From Granulicella sibirica (GTDB lineage: Bacteria > Acidobacteriota > Terriglobia > Terriglobales > Acidobacteriaceae): DNA of 64,000 bases. The stretch lies in NCBI RefSeq assembly GCF_004115155.1, contig NZ_RDSM01000001.1, positions 2,170,001 through 2,234,000 of the forward strand, given 5' to 3'. Shown one piece after another: positions 50,904 through 60,706 of the stretch; positions within the stretch are counted from its first letter, which is position 1; each line of letters begins with the position of its first letter. Under the pieces are notes generated by a model, which saw only the letters and a program-made list of their open reading frames with translations, ran no database searches and was not told the DNA's origin. The translations under genes were made by a program, and so were the position numbers.

Positions 50904-53900
50904 TCCCGCAGATTCCCGACCGGGTCCTCGAGCTCGGAAGCGTCCTCCATCTCGACGTCCGTCTCTTCAGGATCGATAACGAGAGGTTCAGCCTTCGTAG
51001 TATTTACTGGAACCTCAGGTTTTGGCTTGGGCACAAACCGGTCGACCTCGAACCCCGCTCTCATGGCTGCAGCCCGTGCCTCGCCAAGCTTCTGGTGGAG
51101 CCCATGGATCCCCACCGAATCGATTGGAGGCTCCGCTACAAGCGTCGGAAGCGTCATCCACCACAGCAGATCTTCGAGCAACTCCTTGTTAAACCACGCC
51201 TTTCCATTCGCCTCGTTGACTCCCGCGAGCCAGCGCACATCCGGCTCGCTCCAGAAGCTCTCGGGCAACCCAAGGAAGTCCGCCGCCTCCTCTTCTACTG
51301 GAGCCCCATAGGCCAGGAGTGTCCGCACCCGTGCTGCTGCCCGCCATGAACTCTCATGCTCGAAGCCAAGCGAAACGAAGTTCTCCGCGAGCGCCGCGCG
51401 AAGCTGCAGCCGATCGAAGGTCTCGAGACGCGAAGCTCCAGTGACACCCTCCGGCACAAGCTCCTTCACGAGGCTCCACGCAAGCACAGGAGCCCACAGA
51501 GCTACGCTCCGCCGTGCTCCGCGGCCAATCGGCAGCACATGCCCTATCTCGCTCTCCGCGATCGCGATACCTGGGATCCGCGCCGTCGCTTCGAGCGCAG
51601 CCGTCAACCCATCTCCTGTAAAGCCTTCTGGAAGCTCATCGATCTGGCCCGTCGCGGTATAGAAGGCCTTGGCCTTCGCGACCAAACCGCTGACCGGACT
51701 CAAGACGACAGCTTTCCGCACCGGCTCAGAGGCTGTTTCCTCACCCAGCGCCTCTTCCTCGATCTCCTCCGTCTTTAGCGAGGCCGCACTTGCGACACCG
51801 GCTGTTTCGGAGATCTTCGCCTGCGCCTCGTCGCTGCTTGCGGCGATCAGCATCTGGATCGTTCCCGGCTCCAGCAAATGGCGCAGAGCATCGTGTACCG
51901 GCATGAGCCGGAGCTTTGAAAGCGCCTCATCGAGGTTCGCAACTCCTGCGCCGTTCAGCGCATTGCAGAGTCGATCCCACGGATAGGCATCGCTCGCCCG
52001 CCGTTCCTTCCAGTTCAGAAGCACAACGTACTGATACCCGCGTAGATCGACCGTGATGCCATTCGACCTCAGTTCGTGCGACCATCGCAGATACTCGAGC
52101 CCGGTCGCCGAATCCTTGTACGCGACCATCGCCCCGTCATCCCACGGAAGCTGAATCGCATCCCCAAGCGTCTGCCCTCGCATCACGCCGGCGCCTTTAT
52201 CCACCTGTTCCACCGACCAGTGGATCGTGCCCCGCGTGCTCTCGTAGCGGTTGTTGAAGAGGATCACAGCCTTGCGGTCATGCTCCCTATTTGAGAACGC
52301 GAAGACGTTCTCATCGACGTGCCCTTCCGGCGCATTGAAGTCGTACATGCGGAAGTAGCTGCTCTCCGCGAAGAGGCTGCGATCTTTCAGCAGAGGCATG
52401 ATCTCCCGCTGGTGACGCGCGATCAGGTCGTCGTTCGGATACTCGTCGAAGCGCGCCTTCTTGTACTCCATGCCATACCGCTCGGTGAACGCCTCGATCT
52501 GCCCATGCCCGAACATCGGCAGCCCCGGCAGTGTTGCCATCAGCGTGCAGCACCCGAAGTATTTATCCCCCGTCCCAAACTGGTCGATCGCCGTCCGCTC
52601 ATCGGGATTGCTCATGAAGTTGACATACCGCTTCAGAATGTCCGGATCAAACTCGATCGTCTTCTTCAGGTACGAACGGTACTTCGCATTCTCTTCATCC
52701 CGCAGCATGTTCATGAATGCGCTGTTGTAAACCCGATGCATCCCCAACGTCCGAACGAAGTATCCCTCCAGGAGCCAGAAAGCCTCCGCCAGCAGAAGCG
52801 TTCCCGGAACCTCGACCGCCACCCGGTCCACCACCTCGCGCCAGAACTCATGCGGCATCAGCGCATCGAACTCTTCCTGCGACATCGCATTCTCCGCCCG
52901 CGAAGGAATCGATCGACCCTCACCTGGCAGCGGGAACCAGAGCCTCTGCACATGCTTCTTCGCCAGCACCATCGCCGCATCGAACCGGATAATCGGAAAC
53001 AGCTTCGCCACTTCGAGAATCGTCTGAATTACCTGCTCCCGGACATGCGCCTTCGAGTAGTCGAGCTGGGCCGTATCATTCCACGCGAACGTCGTCCCGT
53101 CGTTGCCGTGAAATACAAAATCCGTCTTCCCGGAGCCACGATTCCGCAGCCGAAACACCACCGCCGCATCGGTCTGGTCGAAGTAGTGATCCTCGATCTT
53201 GATCTCGACGTTCGGGTCGATCGAAAGATCTGGCCCCTCAAACCGGTACACCGGAAACGGGCTCTCCGGCCTCGAGATAAACCAGTCCGGATGCTCCAGC
53301 ACCCACGTCGAATCGATGCCCATGTGGTTCGGCACCATGTCGCTCGCCAGCCGAATACCCGCCCGCGCCGCCCGTTCCCGCAGCACCTCGTACGCCGCCT
53401 GCCCACCCAGATCCTCGGCAATCCGGTAATCCCTCAACGAGTAAGCCGACGCGACCGCATCCGCCTGCCCGCGCATCCTCTTAATCGTCTGCGAAGCCAC
53501 GCTCCGCTCCCACAACCCGATCAGCCAAAGCCCATTCAACCCCCGCCCGGCCAGCACATGCATCTCTTCCTGCGGAATCTGGTCGAGCCGATGAATATGC
53601 CTCTGGTACTTCTTCGAAAGCTGCTCCAGCCATACGTAAGTGCTCTTCGCGATCAGTACCACCGTCGGCATCCACGCCTGATCCTGGCTGAACGCCTCGT
53701 ACTCGTTAAGTTGGTCAGCCTTCTCCAGTGCCTTTCGTCTTGCTTCCTCTTCCTGCAGTTCAGTGAACCCCAGGTACTCGTCCCCACTGAAACCCTGCAT
53801 CCCATAGTCGACAGCCCCATCCTGCCGCCAGTCCGCATGCCCCATCCCATCCGCCGGATGGAACCGCATCCAGATCGCGATATCCTCTTCGCGCAATACG

Positions 53901-54625
53901 TCGATCGCCAGCAGAACGCTCCGCAGCTCCTCCCCGATGTACTCCACCCAGTGTTCCCGAATGTAGTCGAGCTGCCCACTGAGCGAGTCCGGCGAAGCCA
54001 GCATAGGCGCCTTCAGAACATCAAGCAGAGTCCCATCCTTCGCGCTGAACGGGGGCCGCGTCGCGAAGTAGTCCCCCAGCTTCGCCGTCACCCGTTTATA
54101 GACCGTCCCCTCCACCAGCTTCTGATCGTCGAACAACTCCCGAAACGGCTTATAAGCCGGGTTGATATTCGCCAGCCAAAGCAGCAAAAGCTCCTCCATC
54201 GCAGCCTCACGATTCGGCAAGCCATCGACCGTCTTCGCAAGCCACTCCGCGATCGTCTCCTCCCCGCGATAGATCGAGACGTTCGGAAACTGCTCGATGA
54301 ACGTCCCCATCAGCCGATCGACATCCGCCTTCGAAGCATTCGCCACAAACCACTGCAATGCCGCCGGTAGAACCTGCGGATCGATCGTCTTCCGGTACTT
54401 CGCCACCAGCGCATGGCTCAGCTCGTCGATCAGCCCCATCGCGAACAGCGCACCCGCATTCACTACGTCTGACTTACGAGCGACGCCCTGCCGCACCTCC
54501 GTCATCCTGGCCGCGAGCTTGCGAGCCGCCACCACGTCGCCGAAAACGACATTCCCGACATAGTCGAACAGCGTTTCATCCACCTGATAGCGGTCTCGAG
54601 CCGCACGAGAAATATGAAATTCCAT
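50900..54625 (-). CDS. Very large GH13 (alpha-amylase family) protein
   Basis: Protein of 1241 residues with a GH13 catalytic barrel in the middle and long helical extensions on both sides. Region I is SDMVPNHMGI, the nucleophile D549 is in IIRFDAAMVL, the acid/base E614 is in LLLAEAFW and the third acid D675 is in NFMSNPDERT. Region IV therefore reads NPD rather than the normal NHD, somewhat like the NTPD of GlgE maltosyltransferases. The first 270 residues and the last 400 are alpha-helical, with an acidic tail (IDPEETDVEMEDASELEDP). No signal peptide is visible, so it is probably cytoplasmic. ATG 54625 has GAGG about ten bases upstream; ATG 54676 is an alternative. Substrate unknown. Confidence 0.75.
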   Translation of the reverse strand: MEFHISRAARDRYQVDETLFDYVGNVVFGDVVAARKLAARMTEVRQGVARKSDVVNAGALFAMGLIDELSHALVAKYRKTIDPQVLPAALQWFVANASKADVDRLMGTFIEQFPNVSIYRGEETIAEWLAKTVDGLPNREAAMEELLLLWLANINPAYKPFRELFDDQKLVEGTVYKRVTAKLGDYFATRPPFSAKDGTLLDVLKAPMLASPDSLSGQLDYIREHWVEYIGEELRSVLLAIDVLREEDIAIWMRFHPADGMGHADWRQDGAVDYGMQGFSGDEYLGFTELQEEEARRKALEKADQLNEYEAFSQDQAWMPTVVLIAKSTYVWLEQLSKKYQRHIHRLDQIPQEEMHVLAGRGLNGLWLIGLWERSVASQTIKRMRGQADAVASAYSLRDYRIAEDLGGQAAYEVLRERAARAGIRLASDMVPNHMGIDSTWVLEHPDWFISRPESPFPVYRFEGPDLSIDPNVEIKIEDHYFDQTDAAVVFRLRNRGSGKTDFVFHGNDGTTFAWNDTAQLDYSKAHVREQVIQTILEVAKLFPIIRFDAAMVLAKKHVQRLWFPLPGEGRSIPSRAENAMSQEEFDALMPHEFWREVVDRVAVEVPGTLLLAEAFWLLEGYFVRTLGMHRVYNSAFMNMLRDEENAKYRSYLKKTIEFDPDILKRYVNFMSNPDERTAIDQFGTGDKYFGCCTLMATLPGLPMFGHGQIEAFTERYGMEYKKARFDEYPNDDLIARHQREIMPLLKDRSLFAESSYFRMYDFNAPEGHVDENVFAFSNREHDRKAVILFNNRYESTRGTIHWSVEQVDKGAGVMRGQTLGDAIQLPWDDGAMVAYKDSATGLEYLRWSHELRSNGITVDLRGYQYVVLLNWKERRASDAYPWDRLCNALNGAGVANLDEALSKLRLMPVHDALRHLLEPGTIQMLIAASSDEAQAKISETAGVASAASLKTEEIEEEALGEETASEPVRKAVVLSPVSGLVAKAKAFYTATGQIDELPEGFTGDGLTAALEATARIPGIAIAESEIGHVLPIGRGARRSVALWAPVLAWSLVKELVPEGVTGASRLETFDRLQLRAALAENFVSLGFEHESSWRAAARVRTLLAYGAPVEEEAADFLGLPESFWSEPDVRWLAGVNEANGKAWFNKELLEDLLWWMTLPTLVAEPPIDSVGIHGLHQKLGEARAAAMRAGFEVDRFVPKPKPEVPVNTTKAEPLVIDPEETDVEMEDASELEDPVGNLRD

Positions 54626-54891
54626 GCCAGTTTGCCTCTGCGAGTGATCTTTAGACGGTGGGGCTTTCGTGGGCATGCGTGCTTTGCCCGTTCAGCATGC
54701 CGGAGACGAGAGGAATCGAACGATACGCAGCGCGTTCGCGTGGATGCTGCCCGGATGGAGCCGGATCATACCATGTCGTCACGACGAGGCGCTTCCTTGG
54801 CGCGAGTCACGGCTCGCGCTCCAGCGGAGCGGGTGAGCCGTACCCATTGGAAGTCATCCGCAGCCGTAAGGATGCATCATCCGTCTACCCA

Positions 54892-55788
54892 TCACCTCTT
54901 CGGAGCCTGAGGTGCCGTTTCGGAAGGCTCCGGACCGGGCTCTGTTAGCCCGTCTGTAACAATCCGGCTCCTTACCTCCAGCTTGTGATAGTTGCTGTAC
55001 CTCGCCTCGAACGTCCATGTCAGCGGATTCAGCCCATACGACGTGGCATCCGACAGGATCGTCTTCGGCAGCCAGAACGGCTTGCCGCCAAGCATCACCG
55101 GGTCGTAGTCGACCGACCACACCCAATTGCCCTTGATCTTCGGCACGATGTCGTAATTCGGTGTCGTCATCTCGATGCGCCGGATACGCATCGTCTCGGG
55201 GTCGACGAACACCCTCCCATGCGAGCGTCGGGTCGAACACACGGGGTTATCAGTCGATCCCGGCAGCGATTCGAATTCGATCACGATCCGGTGCGGCGCA
55301 AAGAAGGTCAGCATCGGATGCATGCGGAAGTTCGTGCAGACCTCTTGAGCCGCATCGGCCACCGCCAGCCCCGTGCCGAACGCGCCCGAAAGAATAGCCG
55401 GCCCGGCGAGCGATCCCGAAGAAACAGCCTTCCCATCGACCCTCTTCAGATCCCGGGATTCGACAAGTTCCAGCTTCCGTGCGGGGGTGATCTTGCGCTG
55501 CAGCCGAAAGATCGACTCCGTCTTGCTGTGAACGGACTTAACGACGGTGTTCGCCGGCCCAAAATCCGACTGCACGACCTCATCACAGAAAAGGCTCGGA
55601 ACCGATCGGAGATATTCGAAGAAGTTTTCCTGAAGCCGGTCGAGAACCTGCTCCAGCGTGACCTGCACCTGTCTGCCTGAAGGTTGCGCCCATAAGGCAG
55701 GTCCGAACGCGTTAGCCAGCAACAGGCTCAGCGTCCAGCGGATCACTCCGGAACAGACCCACCAGCGCTGCCTCTCCAGGGAGCTCAT
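54892..55788 (-). CDS. Exported hypothetical protein
   Basis: Protein of 298 residues with a signal peptide (WTLSLLLANAFGPALWAQ). The mature part starts with a helical segment (LEQVLDRLQENFFEYLRSVP) and continues with LolA-like beta strands (RVFVDPETMRIRRIEMTTP, WVWSVDYDPVMLGGKPFWLP, TFEARYSNYHKLEVRSRIV); two conserved-looking cysteines are in SLFCDEVV and NPVCSTRR. I recognise the general pattern from acidobacterial proteins but know no function. It ends in a proline-rich tail and lies 28 bases downstream of prfA on the same strand, perhaps co-transcribed. Confidence 0.72.
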   Translation of the reverse strand: MSSLERQRWWVCSGVIRWTLSLLLANAFGPALWAQPSGRQVQVTLEQVLDRLQENFFEYLRSVPSLFCDEVVQSDFGPANTVVKSVHSKTESIFRLQRKITPARKLELVESRDLKRVDGKAVSSGSLAGPAILSGAFGTGLAVADAAQEVCTNFRMHPMLTFFAPHRIVIEFESLPGSTDNPVCSTRRSHGRVFVDPETMRIRRIEMTTPNYDIVPKIKGNWVWSVDYDPVMLGGKPFWLPKTILSDATSYGLNPLTWTFEARYSNYHKLEVRSRIVTDGLTEPGPEPSETAPQAPKR

Positions 55789-55816
55789 CCGGCCAGAATA
55801 TCAGCGGGCCGCATTC

Positions 55817-56890
55817 TCAGGCCGCCGCTTCCGCCTTCAACTTCTCCGCCGTGTAGTGCGCGATCAGCGCATCGACTGTCGGCTGCAGCATCCCTTCCAT
55901 CACCATCGCCAACTGGTGGTTCGTCAGCCCGATCCGATGATCCGTTAGCCGGTTCTGCGGAAAGTTGTAGGTCCGTATCTTCTCCGAACGATCACCCGTC
56001 CCAACCTGCGCCTTGCGGTCCTTCGCCTGGATCTGGTGAATCCTCTCGGCCTCGACCTCATACAGGCGGGCACGCAGCACGCGCATCGCCTTCTCGCGAT
56101 TCTTGATCTGCGATTTCTCATCCTGGCAGCTCACTACCGTCTGCGTGGGAAGATGCGTAATCCGGATCGCCGAATACGTCGTATTCACCGACTGGCCACC
56201 CGGCCCCGAAGAGCAGAACGTGTCGATCCTTAGATCCTTCTGCTCGATCTTGATGTCGACCTCTTCGGCTTCCGGAAGCACCGCCACCGTAATCGCCGAA
56301 GTATGCACACGTCCTTGCGTCTCCGTCGCCGGAACCCGCTGAACCCGGTGTACACCCGACTCGTACTTCATCTGCGAGTACACCTTGTCGCCTTCGAAGA
56401 TCGCCGTGACGTCTTTCAGTCCCTGCCCGATGCCGCTCTCCGACTGCGAAAGAATCTCGACCTTCCACCGATGCTGCTCGGCAAACCGCAGGTACATCCG
56501 GAACACCTCGGCCACGAACAGCGCCGCTTCATCCCCGCCCGTCCCCGCCCGCAGTTCGATAATCACGTTCTTGTCGTCGTTCGGATCCTTTGGCAGCAGA
56601 AGGATTTTTAACTCTTCCTCCACCGGCTCGAGCCGTGGCTCGAGCATCGCAAGTTCCTCCGCCGCCATTGCCCTCACATCCGGATCGCTGTCCGTCAGCA
56701 TCGCCTTTGCTTCGTCGATGCCTTCCTTGATCTTCCGGTACGTCCGGAACTTCTCGACAATTGGTTCCAGGTCACGGTGCTGCTTCGCGGTCGTCTGAAA
56801 CTTCTTCTGGTCGTTCACCAGCGTTGGGTCGGACAACTGGCGTCCGAGGTCTTCATAGCGTGCTTCAAGTTGATCGAGGCGGTCGAACAT
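55817..56890 (-). CDS. prfA: Peptide chain release factor 1
   Basis: Translation termination factor of 357 residues that reads UAA and UAG. The stop-codon recognition motif is PAT (RVPATETQG), and the catalytic GGQ is in [16 protein letters not shown], followed by RITHLPT. The N-terminal helical domain begins [24 protein letters not shown] precedes the ATG. PrmC, which methylates the GGQ glutamine, is not adjacent. The 261 bases upstream contain no gene. Confidence 0.97.
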   Translation of the reverse strand: MFDRLDQLEARYEDLGRQLSDPTLVNDQKKFQTTAKQHRDLEPIVEKFRTYRKIKEGIDEAKAMLTDSDPDVRAMAAEELAMLEPRLEPVEEELKILLLPKDPNDDKNVIIELRAGTGGDEAALFVAEVFRMYLRFAEQHRWKVEILSQSESGIGQGLKDVTAIFEGDKVYSQMKYESGVHRVQRVPATETQGRVHTSAITVAVLPEAEEVDIKIEQKDLRIDTFCSSGPGGQSVNTTYSAIRITHLPTQTVVSCQDEKSQIKNREKAMRVLRARLYEVEAERIHQIQAKDRKAQVGTGDRSEKIRTYNFPQNRLTDHRIGLTNHQLAMVMEGMLQPTVDALIAHYTAEKLKAEAAA

Positions 56891-57151
56891 GGGAGTCTCC
56901 TCCTGCCGGAGCAGGGAATCGGAATATCAATTTGGGATTGGGGAGAGAAAGAAAGCGCGCATGGCGCAGCTAGGCAAAGTCGTGACGCACAGGAGCCACG
57001 CGGGAGGTCCACACCGGAATGTTTGCCATATCCATCACAAATTAGATGGTACAGCGGACGCGAACGGTTCGGGAAGCATCTTTCTTCTCGATAGGGGTGA
57101 ACGGGCTGCACGCGCCGCCTCAGCAAATCAGAAGCTCCATGAGGTACGTGC

Positions 57152-59128
57152 ATGGCACAATTCCACGCGGTCGCGACGCTGGCAGAAACACTCGCCGGTG
57201 AGGGAAGTCGGCTCAAAAAGCGAGCCGCCATCGCCGACGCCATCTGTCGCGCCGCCCAGGAAGGGCCAAATTCTGGCATTAGCCAAACCTCTGATGCTGG
57301 ACTCTTCGCTCTCTACCTTGCAGGCCTCCCCTTCTCTGAGGCCGATCCTCGCAAGCTGAACGCCGGGGGAGCCATCGTCACCCGCGCCGTCCTCGCGGTC
57401 TCTGGTGCTACCGATGCCGCGCTCTCCCAGGCCTATCGCCGCCACGGCGACCTGGGTGCCGCCGCCTTCGACCTCCTGGCCGGAACTCCCGATCGCGCCC
57501 CCGACCTCACCCTCACGCAGGTCTCCGAATCCCTTTCCGGCATGGCCACCGCCAAAACCACTGCCGTGCGCTCGGCCCTACTCGAAGACCTGCTATGTCG
57601 CGCCACTCCAATCGAAGCCAAGTACCTCATCAAGCTGATGCTCGGCGACATGCGCATCGGCGTGAAGCAGTCCCTCGTCGAAGAGGCCATCGCCGTTGCC
57701 GCAAGCACCGCCCGCCACGAGGACCTTGCCACCGACGTCGCCGCCGTGCGTCACGCTGTCATGCTGGAGGCCGACCTCGGCCGTGCCGTTGACCGCGCCT
57801 TCGCTGGAACCCTAGACGAAGCCCGCATGCGCCTCTTCCACCCCCTCGGCTTCATGCTCGCAAGTCCCGTCGAGAGTCCAGAGGAAGCCGTCGCGCGATT
57901 CACCCAGAAGCCAGAAAAGCCAGCAAAACCCGCGAAGAAGCCACGCAAAAGCAAGAAGGCGGCCGACGCCGATCTGGAAGTCGAGGAAGCAGTCGCCGAA
58001 ATCGAACTGGATCTCCCCAGAACCGACGGCCAGGTTGACGCCTTCCTGGAGGACAAGTACGACGGCATGCGCGCTCAGGTTCACTGCGGCGATCCGTCCC
58101 ATCCCGGACGCGTCGCCATCTATTCCCGCAACCGCGAGGATGTAACCGAAAGCTTCCCCGAACTCGCCGAGGCCTTCGCCGCGGTCAAGCACGATGTCGA
58201 TGGAGCCATGATCCTCGACGGCGAAATCCTCGCATGGAACTTCGGTACCGATGCAGGCAGCCTCGGAAATACAGCCCGTGCCCTCCCGTTCGCGATCCTC
58301 GGAACACGCATAGGCCGCAAGAAAGTGTCAAACGAAGTTCGCACGCAGATCCCCGTCGTCTTCATGGCGTTCGACCTCATGTACGCGAAAGACGAACTTC
58401 AGCTAAGCCTGCCCTTGCGCGATCGCCGAAACCGCCTCGAGGCCATCGTCGAGCAGATGATCGACCGCGTCGTCTCTCCGCTAGCCGTCGACGAGCGTCG
58501 CAAAGAGTCGCAACAGGCCATGTTCCTCGGCGAAGAGGGTGCCGGCGTGCCCCGCCTCATGCTCTCCCCATCGCGCCTGGTCGAGAGCGCCGAAGATATC
58601 GACCGCGCATATGCCGACGCCCGCGCCCGCGCCAACGAAGGCGTCATGCTCAAAGCAGCCGGATCCGCCTACCTGCCCGGCCGTAGAGGCCTCGCCTGGG
58701 TCAAGTTGAAGCGCGAGTTAGCGACCCTCGATGTCGTCATCACCGGAGCCGAATACGGCAACGGCCGCCGTGCCGCCTTCCTGAGCGACTACACCTTCGC
58801 CGTCCGCAGCCCCGAAGGCGAACTCCTCAACGTCGGCAAAGCCTACTCCGGCGTCACCGACGCAGAGGTCGTCGAACTGACCGAGTTGCTCAAAGCCCAC
58901 ACCCTCGAAGACCAGGGCCATTTCCGCACCGTGGAACCTCTCGTCATCCTCGAGGTAGCTTTCAACAACATCATGCGCAGCGGACGCCATGCCAGCGGCT
59001 TCGCCCTCCGCTTCCCCCGGATCATTCGCATCCGCACCGACAAGCCCCTTGAAGAGATCGACACCGTCGAACGCGTTGAGGAGGTATACATGAGCCAGGT
59101 CGACCGGCCTGTCGAGCCTGCTCCGTAA
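57152..59128 (+). CDS. ATP-dependent DNA ligase
   Basis: DNA ligase of 658 residues of the eukaryote/archaea-like ATP-dependent type. The N-terminal DNA-binding domain (PF04675-like) runs to about residue 245. A Lys/Pro/Ala-rich basic stretch (PEKPAKPAKKPRKSKKAADA) links it to the adenylation domain, where Lys302 in LEDKYDGMRA is the AMP-accepting residue. Further nucleotidyltransferase motifs are ILDGEILAW, VFMAFDLMYA, NEGVMLKA and WVKLKRE. An OB-fold completes it. GAGGT is six bases before the ATG. No helicase or nuclease partner adjoins it; a repair role beside the essential NAD-dependent LigA is inferred. Confidence 0.93.
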   Translation: MAQFHAVATLAETLAGEGSRLKKRAAIADAICRAAQEGPNSGISQTSDAGLFALYLAGLPFSEADPRKLNAGGAIVTRAVLAVSGATDAALSQAYRRHGDLGAAAFDLLAGTPDRAPDLTLTQVSESLSGMATAKTTAVRSALLEDLLCRATPIEAKYLIKLMLGDMRIGVKQSLVEEAIAVAASTARHEDLATDVAAVRHAVMLEADLGRAVDRAFAGTLDEARMRLFHPLGFMLASPVESPEEAVARFTQKPEKPAKPAKKPRKSKKAADADLEVEEAVAEIELDLPRTDGQVDAFLEDKYDGMRAQVHCGDPSHPGRVAIYSRNREDVTESFPELAEAFAAVKHDVDGAMILDGEILAWNFGTDAGSLGNTARALPFAILGTRIGRKKVSNEVRTQIPVVFMAFDLMYAKDELQLSLPLRDRRNRLEAIVEQMIDRVVSPLAVDERRKESQQAMFLGEEGAGVPRLMLSPSRLVESAEDIDRAYADARARANEGVMLKAAGSAYLPGRRGLAWVKLKRELATLDVVITGAEYGNGRRAAFLSDYTFAVRSPEGELLNVGKAYSGVTDAEVVELTELLKAHTLEDQGHFRTVEPLVILEVAFNNIMRSGRHASGFALRFPRIIRIRTDKPLEEIDTVERVEEVYMSQVDRPVEPAP

Positions 59129-59150
59129 AAGTCCGTCCCCTGGTGAGATC

Positions 59151-59247
59151 AAGTCCTTTGTTCACAAGACTTTGCAGTCAAAAATGGCGAAGTCCACCAC
59201 TAAGTCTAATGTTTTGAAGACTTTGGCTCCTTTGGAGGGGGAGGGGG
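59151..59247. repeat. AAGTCCTTTG / G-run intergenic repeat, copy 2
   Basis: AAGTCCTTTG at 59151-59160, related AAGACTTTG words at about 59167 and 59215, and GGAGGGGGAGGGGG at 59234-59247 fill the convergent gap between the DNA ligase and the membrane operon. The same words in the same order occur at 40828-40951 after another - strand gene. Confidence 0.55.
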
Positions 59248-59254
59248 TAGTTTG

Positions 59255-60706
59255 CTACCTCACCTGCGCGTCGAATGCGCCCGTCTCGATCGTCTTGCCA
59301 TGCTTCATCTGAATGAAGATCCGGTAGGCTCCCGAAGTCGGAAAGCCATACGGAAACTCCACCTCCGGACCCGTCGGCGTACTCATCCCCGCCATCGGCC
59401 CATTCGCCATATCAAGCGCCGCCATCGCCGCCGACCCTTCAGGATGCGTATGCGCGAACACCGTCCCGTCCGTCTTCACAAAAGCCGCATGCCCCGCCAT
59501 TCCCATATAAGGGCGCATATCCCCCGCCGGCTGCCCGCCAGTCCCAACTAACCTGAAATGAAAGAGATAAGGTGTCGTCGCCGTAATGGTTGCCGGCTTG
59601 TCCCAGATCATTGTGTAGCCATCCGGCAGTCGATAGCTCGCACCCAGTTCCCCCTTCGAGAGCGGCGTCGGCAGCGCTTCGGCATCGTCCGGACCCAGCG
59701 CCTGGGCCGGCTTATCCGCCGGCACGTTCACCTTGGCTACTAGCGTCTCGGGAAATCCGTTCGCATGCACGATGTCTCCATATAAGGTGTATTCGCCGGC
59801 AGGCATTGCGGGAAGCGACATCCGGAAATCCCCCGCTCCCACCAACTCAGGGTGCAGGTGAAACACCGCGTCCATTTCCGGCTCCCGGATCGCATAAAGG
59901 TGGATCAGGTGCCCGTGATCCGCCAGGAAGTCCCGGTTGCTCTGACTCGGCACCCGCGACACCTTCGGGTCGCGCATGATCCCCTGAACCGTCAGATCCA
60001 GCACATCCCCGTTCAGGCTGGCGACCGTCTTCATGGGCTGGTAGACGTTCCCGGCGTAGGTCGCCGCCTCGACGTTCCACCACTTCGCCCCGCCCCACAC
60101 CATCAATCCCATCACCAGCAGAGCCGCAGCCATCGCGGCCCATCCCCTCTGCCTTCGGCCCGCATCCGCCGCCACCCCCGGCGCCAGCCGCGCCTCTCTG
60201 ACCGCCGCCGCCACCGTCCCAGCCATGGACACCACCAGGAACACCCCCAGTGCCGCCAACCCCCACCCCATCCCCCGCTCCATCTTCAGCGTCGAGAGAG
60301 CAATTGCTGGAACAGGCACCGAGGCCGTCTGGTGCCCGGCTACCCCATCCACCCCAAACCGTACCTGCCACGACCCTGACTGCATCATCCACACGCCGCC
60401 CCTGTAAAAGTTCGGATCCTGCGCCGACACCTTCATCTGATCCGCGCTTGGGGGATGCTTCGACGCCTCTCCGGTGAGAGGAATCGGCGTGATCTGCAAC
60501 CCCGTCACCGCCGCACCCGACACCCGCACCTCAATGGTCGCGACACCTGGAATCACATTCGGCGGGCGAATCGTGACGAAGAGCTTGTAGGGCCCCGCAT
60601 CCACCGTCTCAAACACATCCTTCGACCCAAGATGAGCCCAGGCCGACGGTGTTAACGCGATGAGCACAACCGCCAGCCAGCCAACTCGCCAGTGTTGAAA
60701 CGTCAC
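59255..60706 (-). CDS. Exported/membrane protein with HxHPE motifs, unknown family
   Basis: Protein of 483 residues. GTG 60706 overlaps the upstream stop (GTGA) and leads directly into a signal peptide (WRVGWLAVVLIALTPSAWA); the open frame to 61018 is rejected because it would run over the neighbour. An N-terminal beta domain (KLFVTIRPPNVIPGVATIEV) is followed by two hydrophobic segments around residues 165-240 (GLAALGVFLVVSMAGTVAAA, WAAMAAALLVMGLMVWGGAK) and a large C-terminal beta region. The latter has two histidine motifs, DAVFHLHPELVG and TVFAHTHPEGS, plus ADHGHLIHLYAI, suggesting metal (perhaps copper) binding. FixH/YtkA-like modules are possible. Function unknown. Confidence 0.75.
   Translation of the reverse strand: MTFQHWRVGWLAVVLIALTPSAWAHLGSKDVFETVDAGPYKLFVTIRPPNVIPGVATIEVRVSGAAVTGLQITPIPLTGEASKHPPSADQMKVSAQDPNFYRGGVWMMQSGSWQVRFGVDGVAGHQTASVPVPAIALSTLKMERGMGWGLAALGVFLVVSMAGTVAAAVREARLAPGVAADAGRRQRGWAAMAAALLVMGLMVWGGAKWWNVEAATYAGNVYQPMKTVASLNGDVLDLTVQGIMRDPKVSRVPSQSNRDFLADHGHLIHLYAIREPEMDAVFHLHPELVGAGDFRMSLPAMPAGEYTLYGDIVHANGFPETLVAKVNVPADKPAQALGPDDAEALPTPLSKGELGASYRLPDGYTMIWDKPATITATTPYLFHFRLVGTGGQPAGDMRPYMGMAGHAAFVKTDGTVFAHTHPEGSAAMAALDMANGPMAGMSTPTGPEVEFPYGFPTSGAYRIFIQMKHGKTIETGAFDAQVR

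Noticed and set aside
52319..54370. A 683-residue open frame on the + strand
   Set aside because: Antisense shadow of the GH13 gene, dominated by Arg, Pro and His.
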